Source: Streptomyces sp. SAI-127 (GTDB lineage: Bacteria; Actinomycetota; Actinomycetes; Streptomycetales; Streptomycetaceae). Taken from it: a stretch of 64,000 nt of DNA. Shown here piece after piece: positions 28,711 through 38,066 of this stretch. The stretch covers positions 8,390,501 through 8,454,500 of the forward strand of contig NZ_JARXYJ010000001.1 of NCBI RefSeq assembly GCF_029894425.1, in the 5' to 3' direction. The translations under genes were made by a program, and so were the position numbers. The notes under the pieces are model-generated. The model made no database searches and was not told where the DNA came from. It was given only the letters and a program-made list of their open reading frames with translations. Every line of letters starts with the position of its first letter. Position 1 is the first letter of the stretch.

Positions 28711-29646
28711 TCACTGGGTGAGCGTGCAGGCGGCCAGGGAGCCGAGGCCCTGCGGCTTCTCCGCGGTACGGCCGATGGAGATCGCGATGCGGTCGATGGT
28801 CGAGTTCCGCTTGTCGGCCAGCGGGCCGAGGATCGCGTTCTGGACGAAGTTCGGACCGCCCTGGCCGACGGTGTCGACGAGCCGCTTGTTCGCCTCGGCG
28901 AGCTGCGTGTCGAGCAGCGCCAGGTTGCGGTCCACCTCGGCCTGCGCGGTGGCGGGGATCGCGGGAAGCTGCGAGGCCACGTCCGGGCAGGAGATGGCGC
29001 CCGCGCCGGCGGCCTCACCCGCGTCGCCCGCACCCTCCGCGTTCCCGGTGTCCTCGGCGCCGCCTGCCGCCTCCGAGGCCGCCTCGCTCGGCGTGGCCTC
29101 CGCCTCCGCGCCGGCCCCGGCCTCCGCACCCGCGCCCGCCTCCGCGCCGGCCCCGGCCTCCGCACCCGCGCCCGCCTCCTCACCCGCGCCGGCGGCACCG
29201 CCGCCGTTGAGGGCGCAGGGAGCCAGGGCGTCGAGGCCCTGCGGCTTGTCGGCCGTACGGCCGATGGCGGTGGCGATGCGGTTGACCGTGGCGATCCGCT
29301 TGTCCTCCAGCGGGCCGAGGATGGCGTTCTGGACGAAGTTGGGTCCGCCCTGGCCGACGGTGTCGACGAGCCGCTTGTTGGCCTCGTCGATCTGGGTCTG
29401 GAGCAGGGTCAGGTTGCGGTCGACCTCGGCCTGCGCGGTGGCCGGGATCTCCGGCAGCTGGGAGGCCACGTCCGGGCACGTGATGCTGCCGGCGTCGGCC
29501 AGCGTGCGGGCGGTGGCGGTGCCGCTCTTGGAGGTCTCCCCGGCGAGGGCGGAACCGGCGACGATCGCCCCGGTCAGTGCCACGGCGGCGGCGCCGCCAA
29601 TGATCGCCACGCGGCGCTTGTTGTACTTAGGAAGAGCCCTGGACAT
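28711..29646 (-). CDS. Secreted protein of two duplicated ~85-residue domains with Ala/Gly/Glu linker
   Basis: A 311-residue exported protein. A basic start (PKYNKRRVAIIGG) and hydrophobic stretch (AAVALTGAIVAGSALAG) form the signal peptide. Two nearly identical domains follow (residues ~54-140 and ~225-311), each beginning with TCPDVASQLP or SCPDVASQLP, then IPATAQAEVDRNL, RLVDTVGQGGPNFVQN and AILGPL, and ending with a second cysteine (CAL or CTL). One disulphide per domain is likely. The linker is a low-complexity run of AGAGAE units, acidic and flexible. I do not recognise the domain from an experimentally known family. Possibly monocistronic, next to but divergent from argH. Confidence 0.8.
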   Translation of the reverse strand: MSRALPKYNKRRVAIIGGAAAVALTGAIVAGSALAGETSKSGTATARTLADAGSITCPDVASQLPEIPATAQAEVDRNLTLLQTQIDEANKRLVDTVGQGGPNFVQNAILGPLEDKRIATVNRIATAIGRTADKPQGLDALAPCALNGGGAAGAGEEAGAGAEAGAGAEAGAGAEAGAGAEAEATPSEAASEAAGGAEDTGNAEGAGDAGEAAGAGAISCPDVASQLPAIPATAQAEVDRNLALLDTQLAEANKRLVDTVGQGGPNFVQNAILGPLADKRNSTIDRIAISIGRTAEKPQGLGSLAACTLTQ

Positions 29647-29775
29647 GCGGATGCCTCACTCGGGGTCGGGGTGGTCTTCGTTGACAAACGCGGCGCCTGC
29701 GTTCGGCGGGAAGTACGGGCAAGCGGTTTCCCGTGTTCAAAGGGAGCGCAAATTCCTCGCCGACCGGACCTCGGA

Positions 29776-29804
29776 TTGACGAATCATGCAGGACTCTGCA
29801 TAAT
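29776..29804 (+). promoter_or_regulatory. Sigma-70-type promoter of argH
   Basis: TTGACG (29776-29781), a 17-base spacer and CATAAT (29799-29804), close to consensus. The ARG boxes cover the spacer, the -10 and the start site. The gap between 29647 and the promoter holds the upstream region of the divergent secreted protein. Confidence 0.8.
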
Positions 29805-29810
29805 CATGCA
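29786..29810. promoter_or_regulatory. Two overlapping ARG boxes of argH
   Basis: ATGCA N6 TGCAT (29786-29801) and TGCAT AATC ATGCA (29797-29810) share one half-site. They match the argC box (TATGCA N6 TGCATA) and lie on the argH promoter, so ArgR should control both loci. Confidence 0.8.
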
Positions 29811-29831
29811 TAACGTTGAGTGCAGCCGTGA

Positions 29832-31327
<1,496 letters not shown>

Positions 31328-31449
31328 ACCCGCGCCCGCCCACAAGCCGGTACCCACCGAGCTCTTGGGCGCGCGGTTCCGTCACCGAAGGTCATCGCGG
31401 GTTACGTTGGTCGGACAGCCGTACCGGACCCGACCGAACGGAGCCCGCG

Positions 31450-32421
31450 ATGCCCTTCGCCCGACTGGCCGCAGCGACAACCCCCACCTGCCACATCGGA
31501 CTCGGCCTCGCCGCCGTCGGACGCCCCGGCTACATCAACCTCGGCCGGGACGAAGACCTCGGAGACGACCGCAGCGTGGAGACCCTCCGCACCCGCACCC
31601 ACGAACTCCTCGACGCCGCCTACTTCCAGGGCGTCCGCTACTTCGACGTGGCCCGCTCCTACGGCCGCTCCGAGGAGTTCCTCGCGGACTGGCTCGACAA
31701 GAACCCCGGCATCGACGACGTGGTCGTCGGCAGCAAGTGGGGCTACACCTACACCGCCGACTGGACCACCGACGCCGAACACCACGAGGTCAAGGACCAC
31801 AGCGTCCAGACCTACGACCGCCAGCGCGCCGAATCCGCCGAACTGCTCGGCGACCGCCTCGACCTCTACCAGATCCACTCGGTGACCCCGGACAGCCCGG
31901 CCCTCACCGACAAGGAACTCCACGCGAGGCTCGCCGAGACGGCCGCCCAGGGCATCTCGATCGGCTTCTCCACCAGCGGCCCCGCCCAGGCGGACACGAT
32001 CCGCGCCGCCCTCGCCGTGACGGTCGACGGCGAGCCGCTCTTCCGTACCGTCCAGTCGACCTACAACGCCCTGGAGACCTCGGCCGCCCCCGCCCTCGCC
32101 GAAGCCCACGACGCGGGCCTCACGGTGATCGTCAAGGAGGGCATGGCCAACGGCAGGCTCGCCGAGCCGCACGCCCCGGACGCCCTGAAGGCCGTAGCGG
32201 CGGAAACCTCCCTGGGCTGCGACGCCGTGGCCCTCGCGCTCGTCCTCCGTCAGCCCTGGGCCGGAGTCGTCCTCTCGGGGGCCGCCACCACCGTCCAGCT
32301 CGCGTCCAACCTGCACGCGGCCGTCGTGGACCTCGACGACGAGCAGCTGTCCCGGCTGGCGGGGCTGGCGGAGGAGCCGGGCGCGTACTGGGAGCGCCGC
32401 CGCGGGCTGCCCTGGCACTGA
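31450..32421 (+). CDS. Aldo/keto reductase
   Basis: A 323-residue NADPH-type reductase with a TIM-barrel plan: GVRYFDVARSYGRSEEFL carries the Asp/Tyr of the catalytic tetrad, VVVGSKWGYTY the lysine strand, LDLYQIHSVTP the histidine, and GVVLSGAATTVQLASNL the cofactor end. The substrate is unknown. It stands alone between the argH repeat and the TetR operator. The ATG fits the start of the barrel (LGLAAVGRPGYINLGR). Confidence 0.9.
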   Translation: MPFARLAAATTPTCHIGLGLAAVGRPGYINLGRDEDLGDDRSVETLRTRTHELLDAAYFQGVRYFDVARSYGRSEEFLADWLDKNPGIDDVVVGSKWGYTYTADWTTDAEHHEVKDHSVQTYDRQRAESAELLGDRLDLYQIHSVTPDSPALTDKELHARLAETAAQGISIGFSTSGPAQADTIRAALAVTVDGEPLFRTVQSTYNALETSAAPALAEAHDAGLTVIVKEGMANGRLAEPHAPDALKAVAAETSLGCDAVALALVLRQPWAGVVLSGAATTVQLASNLHAAVVDLDDEQLSRLAGLAEEPGAYWERRRGLPWH

Positions 32422-32447
32422 CGAGACCTCTGATCAGCGGTCGCGCA

Positions 32448-32505
32448 TGAGACAGCCGTGCCCGTGGTGAGACATCAATGTCTCATATGGGTTATGGTTG
32501 TCTCA
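32448..32505. promoter_or_regulatory. TetR-type operator cluster and leaderless promoter of the TetR/MFS pair
   Basis: TGAGACAT CA ATGTCTCA (32468-32485) is a perfect 18-base palindrome. Extra half-sites occur at 32448 (TGAGAC) and 32500 (GTCTCA), the last touching the ATG. TATGGT at 32493-32498 is a plausible -10 seven bases before the start codon, which would make the transcript leaderless. A dimer on the palindrome would cover the promoter, giving autorepression. Confidence 0.65.
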
Positions 32506-33071
32506 TGGCTGTCGACCGTGACCACGTGCTGCGCAGTGCCGCGGCCCTGCTGACGCGCCGATCCACCGCGACCATGGACGAGGTCGCCAAGTCCGCCGGG
32601 ATCAGCCGGGCCACGCTGCACCGCCACTTCGCCGGACGCGACGCGCTCGTACGGGCACTGGAATCGCTCGGCATCGAGGAGTGCGAGAAAGCGCTCGACG
32701 CCGCGCGCCTGGACGAGGGGCCGGCGAGCGAAGCCGTACGGCGCCTGGTCCGCGAGGCCGAACCCGCGGCCGGACTTCTCGCCTTCCTCTACACGGAGAA
32801 CCAGCTCTTCGAGGGCGAGGAGCAGCACGACGGCTGGGCCCGGATCGACGCCCGCATCTCCGCCCTGTTCCGGCGCGGCCAGCAGAGCGGCGAGTTCCGG
32901 ATCGACCTCACGCCCGTCTGGCTCACCGAGGCCCTGTTCGGCCTGCTCGCCTCCGCCGTCTGGCTGCTCCAGAGCGGCAAGGGCGCCCCCAAGGACTTCC
33001 ACCACATGACCGTCGAGCTGCTGCTCGGTGGCGCACTACGTCATTCCGCACGACCGATAGAGGAATCATGA
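32505..33071 (+). CDS. TetR-family repressor
   Basis: A 188-residue repressor. The helix-turn-helix is in the first 50 residues: TMDEVAKSAGISRATLHRHF. The rest is the helical ligand-binding domain. The frame also reads from 32478, but that would start inside the palindromic operator; ATG 32505 gives the family-typical N-terminus (MAVDRDHVLRSAAALL). It overlaps the MFS pump start by four bases, so the pair is an operon, and the repressor very probably controls itself and the pump. The inducer is presumably a substrate of the pump. Confidence 0.92.
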   Translation: MAVDRDHVLRSAAALLTRRSTATMDEVAKSAGISRATLHRHFAGRDALVRALESLGIEECEKALDAARLDEGPASEAVRRLVREAEPAAGLLAFLYTENQLFEGEEQHDGWARIDARISALFRRGQQSGEFRIDLTPVWLTEALFGLLASAVWLLQSGKGAPKDFHHMTVELLLGGALRHSARPIEES

Positions 33072-34591
33072 CCAGCACCCTGCAGCCGGCGACCGCGACC
33101 GAGGCGGTGAAGCGTCCCGGCCGTTGGCTCGCGCTGTCCGTCCTGGTGCTCGCCGTGCTGCTGGTGGCCGTCGACGCGACCGTCCTCGGCCTCGCGACCC
33201 CGTACATCAGCGAGGACCTCGAGCCCACCGGCACCCAGCTCCTGTGGATCGGTGACGTCTACTCCTTCGTCATCGCGGGCCTGCTGGTGTCGATGGGCAG
33301 CCTCGGCGACCGCATCGGCCGCAAGCGGATCCTGCTGCTGGGCGCGACGGCGTTCGGCGCGATATCGGTCCTCAACGCCTATGCGACGACACCGGAGTTG
33401 CTGATCCTGGCGCGGGCGCTGCTCGGCGTCGCCGGCGCGACCCTGATGCCCGCGACCCTGGCCCTGATCCGCAACCTCTTCCACGACCCGCGCGAACGCA
33501 GCCTCGCCGTCGGCATCTGGGGCGCGGCCGCCTCCGCCGGTACGGCGATCGGCCCCATCGTCGGCGGCTTCCTCCTCGAGCACTTCTGGTGGGGCTCGGT
33601 CTTCCTGATCAACCTGCCCGTGATGGCGGTCCTGGTCGTCGTCGGCATCAGGTTCCTGCCCGAGTCCCGCGACCCGAACCCGGGCCCCTGGGACATGGCC
33701 GGCGTCGCGCTGTCCCTGGTCGGCATGATCGGAGTGGTCTACGCCGTCAAGGAGACCGCCGCGCACGGCATCACGTGGGAGCCGGTCGCCGCCGGAGCCC
33801 TCGGAGCGGCGGCCCTGTACGCCTTCGTCCGCCGCCAGCTCACCCTCCCCGCGCCCCTGCTGGACATGCGCCTCTTCCGCAACCACGGCTTCAGCGGCGC
33901 CGTCCTGGCCGACCTCCTGACCATCCTCGGCCTCTCCGGGCTGGTCTTCTTCCTCTCCCAGTACCTGCAACTCGTCCAGGGCAGAGGCCCGTTGGAGGCG
34001 GGGCTGGCCGAACTCCCCGCAGCGGTGGGCGCGGTGGCGGCGGGCCTGGTCGCGGGCACGGTGGCGCGCCGCTACTCGGTACGCGCGGTGGTCGCGGGCG
34101 GCCTCGCGGCCATCGGTCTGGCCCTGGCGTCACTGACCCTGCTCGACCAGTCCACGGGCTACCCCATGCTGGGCGCCGCCCTGCTGGTGGTCGGCGTGGG
34201 CGCGGGCTTCTCGTTCACGGTGACGGCGGACGTCATCCTGTCGAGCGTCCCGAAGGAACAGGCGGGAGCGGCGTCGGCGGTCTCGGAGACGGCGTACGAA
34301 CTGGGCGCGGCCCTGGGCATCGCGGTACTGGGCTCGATCGTGACGGGCGTGTACCGGGAGTTCGCGTCTCCGGCAGGCACACCGGAAGGCGCACACGAGT
34401 CACTCGGCGGCGCCGTGGAGGCAGCGTCCGGCATGCCGGCGAACTCGGCTCAGGACCTTCTGGCGTCGGCCCGAGAGGCTTTCGTCGACGGCCTCGCCCT
34501 CGCCGCCGGCGCCGGAGCAGCGGTCCTGCTCGCGACGGCAGTGGCCGCGTGGTTCATGCTGAAGGACCAACGGCTCGACAGCCGCCCTTAG
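33068..34591 (+). CDS. DHA2-type MFS drug-efflux transporter
   Basis: A 507-residue, probably 14-helix proton-coupled exporter. Motif A is in GSLGDRIGRKRILLLG; LLVAVDATVLGLATPYISED is the DHA2 motif-D1 region in helix 1; GIWGAAASAGTAIGPIVGG is motif C of antiporters. It resembles QacA/SmvA-like multidrug pumps for cationic compounds; the real substrate is unknown. Translationally coupled to the TetR gene. Its TAG stop is the first part of a dispersed repeat. Confidence 0.93.
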   Translation: MTSTLQPATATEAVKRPGRWLALSVLVLAVLLVAVDATVLGLATPYISEDLEPTGTQLLWIGDVYSFVIAGLLVSMGSLGDRIGRKRILLLGATAFGAISVLNAYATTPELLILARALLGVAGATLMPATLALIRNLFHDPRERSLAVGIWGAAASAGTAIGPIVGGFLLEHFWWGSVFLINLPVMAVLVVVGIRFLPESRDPNPGPWDMAGVALSLVGMIGVVYAVKETAAHGITWEPVAAGALGAAALYAFVRRQLTLPAPLLDMRLFRNHGFSGAVLADLLTILGLSGLVFFLSQYLQLVQGRGPLEAGLAELPAAVGAVAAGLVAGTVARRYSVRAVVAGGLAAIGLALASLTLLDQSTGYPMLGAALLVVGVGAGFSFTVTADVILSSVPKEQAGAASAVSETAYELGAALGIAVLGSIVTGVYREFASPAGTPEGAHESLGGAVEAASGMPANSAQDLLASAREAFVDGLALAAGAGAAVLLATAVAAWFMLKDQRLDSRP

Positions 34592-34649
34592 GGGCGCGGG
34601 GCTGTATCGATCTGCGGCTCCGCCGCGTGAGCGCGACCAGCCCCGACGG
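34588..34649 (+). repeat. Dispersed 3'-end repeat, long form (copy 3)
   Basis: It starts at the MFS stop codon with TTAGGGGCGCGGGG, then CTGTATCGATCTGCGGCTCC and GCGCGACCAGCC. It differs from copy 2 at only a few positions and lies between the convergent MFS and acyltransferase genes. Confidence 0.8.
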
Positions 34650-34671
34650 CGCCGCACCCGGCAACGAACCC

Positions 34672-35343
34672 TTACGCGGCCTTCGCCTTGGTGGCGTACA
34701 TGTCCACGTACTCCTGCCCGGACAACCGCATGACCTCGGTCATCACGGAGTCCGTCACGGCCCGCAGCACATACCGGTCCCGGTCCATGCCGTCGTAGCG
34801 CGAGAACTCCATCGCCTCACCGAAGCGGACCGTGACCCGCCCCGGGCGGGGCATCCCCGCACCCCCCGGCTGCAACTTGTCCGTGCCGATCATCGCGAAG
34901 GGAACCACCGGTGCCCCCGTCATGAGCGTCAGACGGGCGATACCGGTGCGCCCCCGGTAGAGCCGGCCGTCGGGCGACCGCGTTCCCTCGGGGTAGATCC
35001 CGAAGACCTTCCCCTCCTCCAGCACCCGCCGGCCGGTCATCAGCGCGGCGACTCCGCCGCGACCGCCGTCGCGGTCCACCGGGATCATGCCGACGCCGGT
35101 GAAGAACCAGGCCATGAGCCGGCCCTTGAGGGTCTTGCCGGTGACGTACTCGTCCTTGCCGATGAAGAACACCTGCCGGTCGCACACCAGCGGAAGGATC
35201 ATCGAGTCGATGAAGGTGAGGTGGTTGCCGGCCAGGATGACGGGACCGTCGCCCGGGATGTGCTCCACGCCCTCCACCTGTGGGCGGAACATCAGGCGCA
35301 TGATCGGTCCGAGCACTGCCTTGATGAGCGCGAAGCGGGACAA
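34672..35343 (-). CDS. 1-acyl-sn-glycerol-3-phosphate acyltransferase family protein
   Basis: A 223-residue PlsC-type acyltransferase of phospholipid synthesis. The catalytic HxxxxD is in AGNHLTFIDSM, and the phosphate-binding block is FGIYPEGTRSPDG; VPVDRDGGRGG and APVVPFAMIGTD are further family blocks. I chose the TTG at 35343 because GGAGGGCCCG lies just upstream and homologues begin LSRFALIKAVLGP; the frame runs back to 35406. The conserved tail GQEYVDMYATKAKAA is present. Divergent from the glycerophosphodiesterase gene, a pairing consistent with lipid turnover. Confidence 0.9.
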   Translation of the reverse strand: MSRFALIKAVLGPIMRLMFRPQVEGVEHIPGDGPVILAGNHLTFIDSMILPLVCDRQVFFIGKDEYVTGKTLKGRLMAWFFTGVGMIPVDRDGGRGGVAALMTGRRVLEEGKVFGIYPEGTRSPDGRLYRGRTGIARLTLMTGAPVVPFAMIGTDKLQPGGAGMPRPGRVTVRFGEAMEFSRYDGMDRDRYVLRAVTDSVMTEVMRLSGQEYVDMYATKAKAA

Positions 35344-35446
35344 CGGGCCCTCCGGTGTCAAGAGAACGGCCAGGGAAACTGTATGAGTCTGTGCAGGTGA
35401 GGACATTACTCGCGGCTCGGGGGATCGCGCACATCGACCGCCCGCG

Positions 35447-35490
35447 GTTCACCGATGTCTTACGCACTGTTGACACTCGTTTACCTGCGG
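35447..35490 (+). promoter_or_regulatory. PHO box (PhoP operator) in the 371-base gap before the glycerophosphodiesterase
   Basis: Four consecutive 11-base units begin GTTCACC, TCTTACG, GTTGACA and TTTACCT at 35447, 35458, 35469 and 35480. Direct 11-base units resembling GTTCACC are the known PhoP target in Streptomyces. This predicts induction of the downstream gene under phosphate starvation. The rest of the gap 35344-35714 shows no gene; the frame of the downstream gene is open through it but lacks start context. Confidence 0.8.
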
Positions 35491-35714
35491 ATGGACCCCG
35501 TTGCCTCCCGGAAACCAGGGCGGAACGATGTGACGGAGGTCGCCCCGATCGACGCGTACCCCGCCGTCCGGTCCCGAAGCCGACGAATCGTCAGACATCT
35601 GTTCCCATGCGACATCCCGCGTCACCCGCGTGTTCCGCCGGAGGTCTCCCGTCCGTCATGGACACGCACCTACGATCGGCCCGCATCGAAGAGGCGACGG
35701 CAGGAGGGGTCCAC

Positions 35715-36881
35715 ATGGGATCGCAGGACGAGCACACGGACGGCACCGGACGGCGGGCACTTCTCGGGGCCGCGATGTTCGGCGCCGGGGGAGCGGTCCT
35801 GGGCCTGTCCGGTACGGCGAGAGCCGCCGGAGCCGGGTCCACGGGGCACGCCGGCGGGTTGAAGAGCCTGCCCGTGCCGACGGTCATAGGCCACCGGGGC
35901 GCCAGCGGCTACCGCCCCGAGCACACCTTCGGCTCCTACCAGCTGGCCCTCGACCTGGGCGCCGACATCGTCGAGGCCGGCGACCTCGTCCCCACCAGGG
36001 ACGGGCACCTGGTCTGCCGCCACGAGCCGGAGATCGGCGGCACCACGAACGTCGCCGACCACCCCGAGTTCGCCGGCCGCAGGACCACCAAGGTCCTCGA
36101 CGGCGTCTCCACGACGGGCTGGTTCACCGAGGACTTCACGCTCGCCGAGCTCAAGACGCTCCGCGCGATCGAGCGCATCCCGGCCAACCGCCCGCACAAC
36201 ACGCTCTACAACGGCCGCTGGTCCATCCCCACCTTCGAGGAAGTCCTGAAGTGGCAGGACGAGCAGACCCGCAAGCGCGGCAAGCAGGTCTGGATCTACC
36301 CCGAGACCAAGCACCCCACCTACTTCCGGGGCCTCGGCCTAGGGCTCGAGGAGCGGGTCGCGAAGCTCCTGCACCAGCACGGCAAGGACAAGCGGAACTC
36401 CCCGGTCATCCTGCAGTCCTTCGAGCCGACCAGCATCCAGCGCCTGAACAAGCTGGTCGACAACCCCCTCGTCGTGCTCCTGTCCGCCGCGACCACCCGC
36501 CCCTGGGACTTCGTCGCGACGGGCGACCCGCGCACCGTCGCCGACCTGATCACCCCCAAGGGCCTCAGGGAGATCGCGGGCTACGCCCAGGGCATCGGCC
36601 CGACCCTCGACCTGGTCATCACGAAGAAGGCGGACGGCAGTCTCGACAAGGAGACGACCCTCGTGGCCGACGCCCACAAGGTCGGACTGATCCTGCACCC
36701 CTACACCATGCGCAACGAGAACCCCTTCCTGCCGGCGGAGTACCGCAGGGGCACGGACGCGGACGCCTACGGAGACGCCTTCGGCGCCTTCAAGAGGTAC
36801 TTCGCCACCGGCATCGACGGCGTCTTCACCGACAACGCGGACACGGGCGTCCTCGCCCGCGCGGACTTCGTCAACGGCTGA
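35715..36881 (+). CDS. glpQ1: Secreted glycerophosphodiester phosphodiesterase
   Basis: A 388-residue exported enzyme that hydrolyses glycerophosphodiesters to glycerol-3-phosphate and an alcohol, scavenging phosphate. The N-terminus GTGRRALLGAAMFGAGG is a twin-arginine signal. The catalytic block is IGHRGASGYRPEHTFGSY, with metal ligands in EAGDLVPTRDGHLVCRHEP; ILQSFEPTSIQRL and GIDGVFTDNADTG are late family blocks. ATG 35715 follows GGAGGGG at a good distance. The PHO box upstream makes it the likely orthologue of the PhoP-controlled S. coelicolor glpQ1 (by memory). Confidence 0.9.
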   Translation: MGSQDEHTDGTGRRALLGAAMFGAGGAVLGLSGTARAAGAGSTGHAGGLKSLPVPTVIGHRGASGYRPEHTFGSYQLALDLGADIVEAGDLVPTRDGHLVCRHEPEIGGTTNVADHPEFAGRRTTKVLDGVSTTGWFTEDFTLAELKTLRAIERIPANRPHNTLYNGRWSIPTFEEVLKWQDEQTRKRGKQVWIYPETKHPTYFRGLGLGLEERVAKLLHQHGKDKRNSPVILQSFEPTSIQRLNKLVDNPLVVLLSAATTRPWDFVATGDPRTVADLITPKGLREIAGYAQGIGPTLDLVITKKADGSLDKETTLVADAHKVGLILHPYTMRNENPFLPAEYRRGTDADAYGDAFGAFKRYFATGIDGVFTDNADTGVLARADFVNG

Positions 36882-36912
36882 GCCACCGTGCCCCGATCGG
36901 GGTGACTTACCG

Positions 36913-36939
36913 CCGCCCGGGCAACCCCGGCCCGGGCGG
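36913..36939 (+). terminator. Hairpin terminator after the glycerophosphodiesterase
   Basis: CCGCCCGGG (36913-36921) pairs with CCCGGGCGG (36931-36939) around a 9-base loop, 31 bases after the stop. Confidence 0.65.
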
Positions 36940-36955
36940 CCGGGTCGTACCGCAT

Positions 36956-37462
36956 ATGACGCACGACTTGGTCACGACCCTGCGCCCGCTGCTGACCGCC
37001 GAGGCCTCCGCGGAGGCACATGCCACCGGTACGGAACCGGCCGACCTGGAGCAGGCGGTGTGGCTCCGCCTCCTGGAGCATCTGGAGACCCAGGGCCCGC
37101 CCCTCGACCCGCCCGGCTGGCTCCGCCGCGCCGTCCGTTCCGAGTCCCGCCGCAGCCGTCGTACGACCCGCCTGGAACGGCCGTACGACACCGAACCCGT
37201 GGCCGACGACGAGCGCACCCCCGAACAGCTCACCCTCGCGGCGGCCCGCCGCAGGGCCCTGCACGACGCGGTGCGCCGACTGCCCGGCCGCTGCCCCTCG
37301 CTCATGGCGGCCCTCCTCTCCCCGCGGGACCTCACTTACCGGGAGATCGCGGGGGAGTTGGGTATCTCACAGGGCAGTCTTGGTCCGGAACGTTCCAGAT
37401 GCCTGGGATGTCTTCGCAGATTGCTCACACCGGAGGTTGCGACACGCCGGGGGCGGGGATAG
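36956..37462 (+). CDS. Short ECF-like RNA polymerase sigma factor
   Basis: A 168-residue protein. ADLEQAVWLRLLEHLETQG resembles region 2.1-2.2 of ECF sigma factors and PPGWLRRAVRSESRRSRR the region 2.3-2.4 end; LTYREIAGELGISQGSLGP is the region-4 helix-turn-helix, followed by RSRCLGCLRRLL. It is at the short end of the family, and no anti-sigma gene is adjacent. The frame is open through the preceding gene, but ATG 36956 is the first start after that gene's terminator. Target promoters unknown. Confidence 0.8.
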   Translation: MTHDLVTTLRPLLTAEASAEAHATGTEPADLEQAVWLRLLEHLETQGPPLDPPGWLRRAVRSESRRSRRTTRLERPYDTEPVADDERTPEQLTLAAARRRALHDAVRRLPGRCPSLMAALLSPRDLTYREIAGELGISQGSLGPERSRCLGCLRRLLTPEVATRRGRG

Positions 37463-37507
37463 GAGTGGGGGACGACAGGCGATCAGGTGAGCGGGAGGCG
37501 TGCGCAC

Positions 37508-38005
37508 ATGGGCATGAGCGTGACCATCTCTGCGGCGGCCGAGCAGGACGCGGAGCAGATCTTCAGGCTGCAGTACCTGTGCTTCCAGAGTGAGGCGGCG
37601 CTGTACGGCAACTACCGCATCGATCCGCTGGTCCAGAGCCTGGACTCGGTCCGCGCGGAGGTGGCCGCGGACTGCGTCTTCGTGGCCCGCCTGGGCGATG
37701 AGGTGGTCGGCTCGGTCCGCGGCCGCGTCACCGAGGACGGCTCGGCCGCCATCGGCAAACTCTGCGTCCACCCCCGCCTCCAGGGCCACGGCATCGGCGC
37801 CCGCCTTCTCCGGGCGGCCGAATCCGCCCTGGCGGAGGAGCGCGGCGCCACCAGCTTCCGCCTCTTCACGGGCCACCGCAGCGAGGGCAACCTCCGCCTC
37901 TACCGCAAGGTCGGCTACCAGACGGTGGGCACGTCGGAGGGCGCGGACGGGGTCCCGATGATCGTCCTGGAGAAACCCGCAGGCACATATGCAGCAACTG
38001 CATAG
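37508..38005 (+). CDS. GNAT-family acetyltransferase
   Basis: A 165-residue acetyltransferase. The acetyl-CoA site is HPRLQGHGIGARLLRAAE, and FRLFTGHRSEGNLRLYRKVGY is the end of the fold. ATG 37508 has GGGAGG 9 bases upstream and is preferred to the GTG at 37487. The last codons and the stop lie in a TATGCA/TGCATA dyad resembling an ARG box. The substrate is unknown; an N-acetylglutamate synthase role is conceivable given the arginine loci nearby but is not supported by motifs I can see. Confidence 0.85.
   Translation: MGMSVTISAAAEQDAEQIFRLQYLCFQSEAALYGNYRIDPLVQSLDSVRAEVAADCVFVARLGDEVVGSVRGRVTEDGSAAIGKLCVHPRLQGHGIGARLLRAAESALAEERGATSFRLFTGHRSEGNLRLYRKVGYQTVGTSEGADGVPMIVLEKPAGTYAATA
37988..38004. 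promoter_or_regulatory. ARG-box-like dyad at the 3' end of the GNAT gene
   Basis: TATGCA N5 TGCATA, the same half-sites as the argC box but with 5 rather than 6 central bases, overlapping the stop codon. It is next to a dispersed repeat and may be a terminator stem rather than an ArgR site. Confidence 0.3.
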
Positions 38006-38008
38006 TTT

Positions 38009-38038
38009 TTAGGGGCGCGGGGAACTGCGCGACCAGCC
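38009..38038 (+). repeat. Dispersed 3'-end repeat, short form (copy 4)
   Basis: TTAGGGGCGCGGGGAA, then CTGCGCGACCAGCC, four bases after the GNAT stop. It is in the short form, like copy 1, without the CTGTATCGAT insert. Confidence 0.8.
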
Positions 38039-38066
38039 ACGGCTGACCGGATGCCGCCCGAAGACC

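Noticed and set aside
28711..29646. Collagen-like or PE_PGRS-type protein because of the AGAGAE linker
   Set aside because: The low-complexity part is only a linker between two compact, duplicated cysteine-containing domains.
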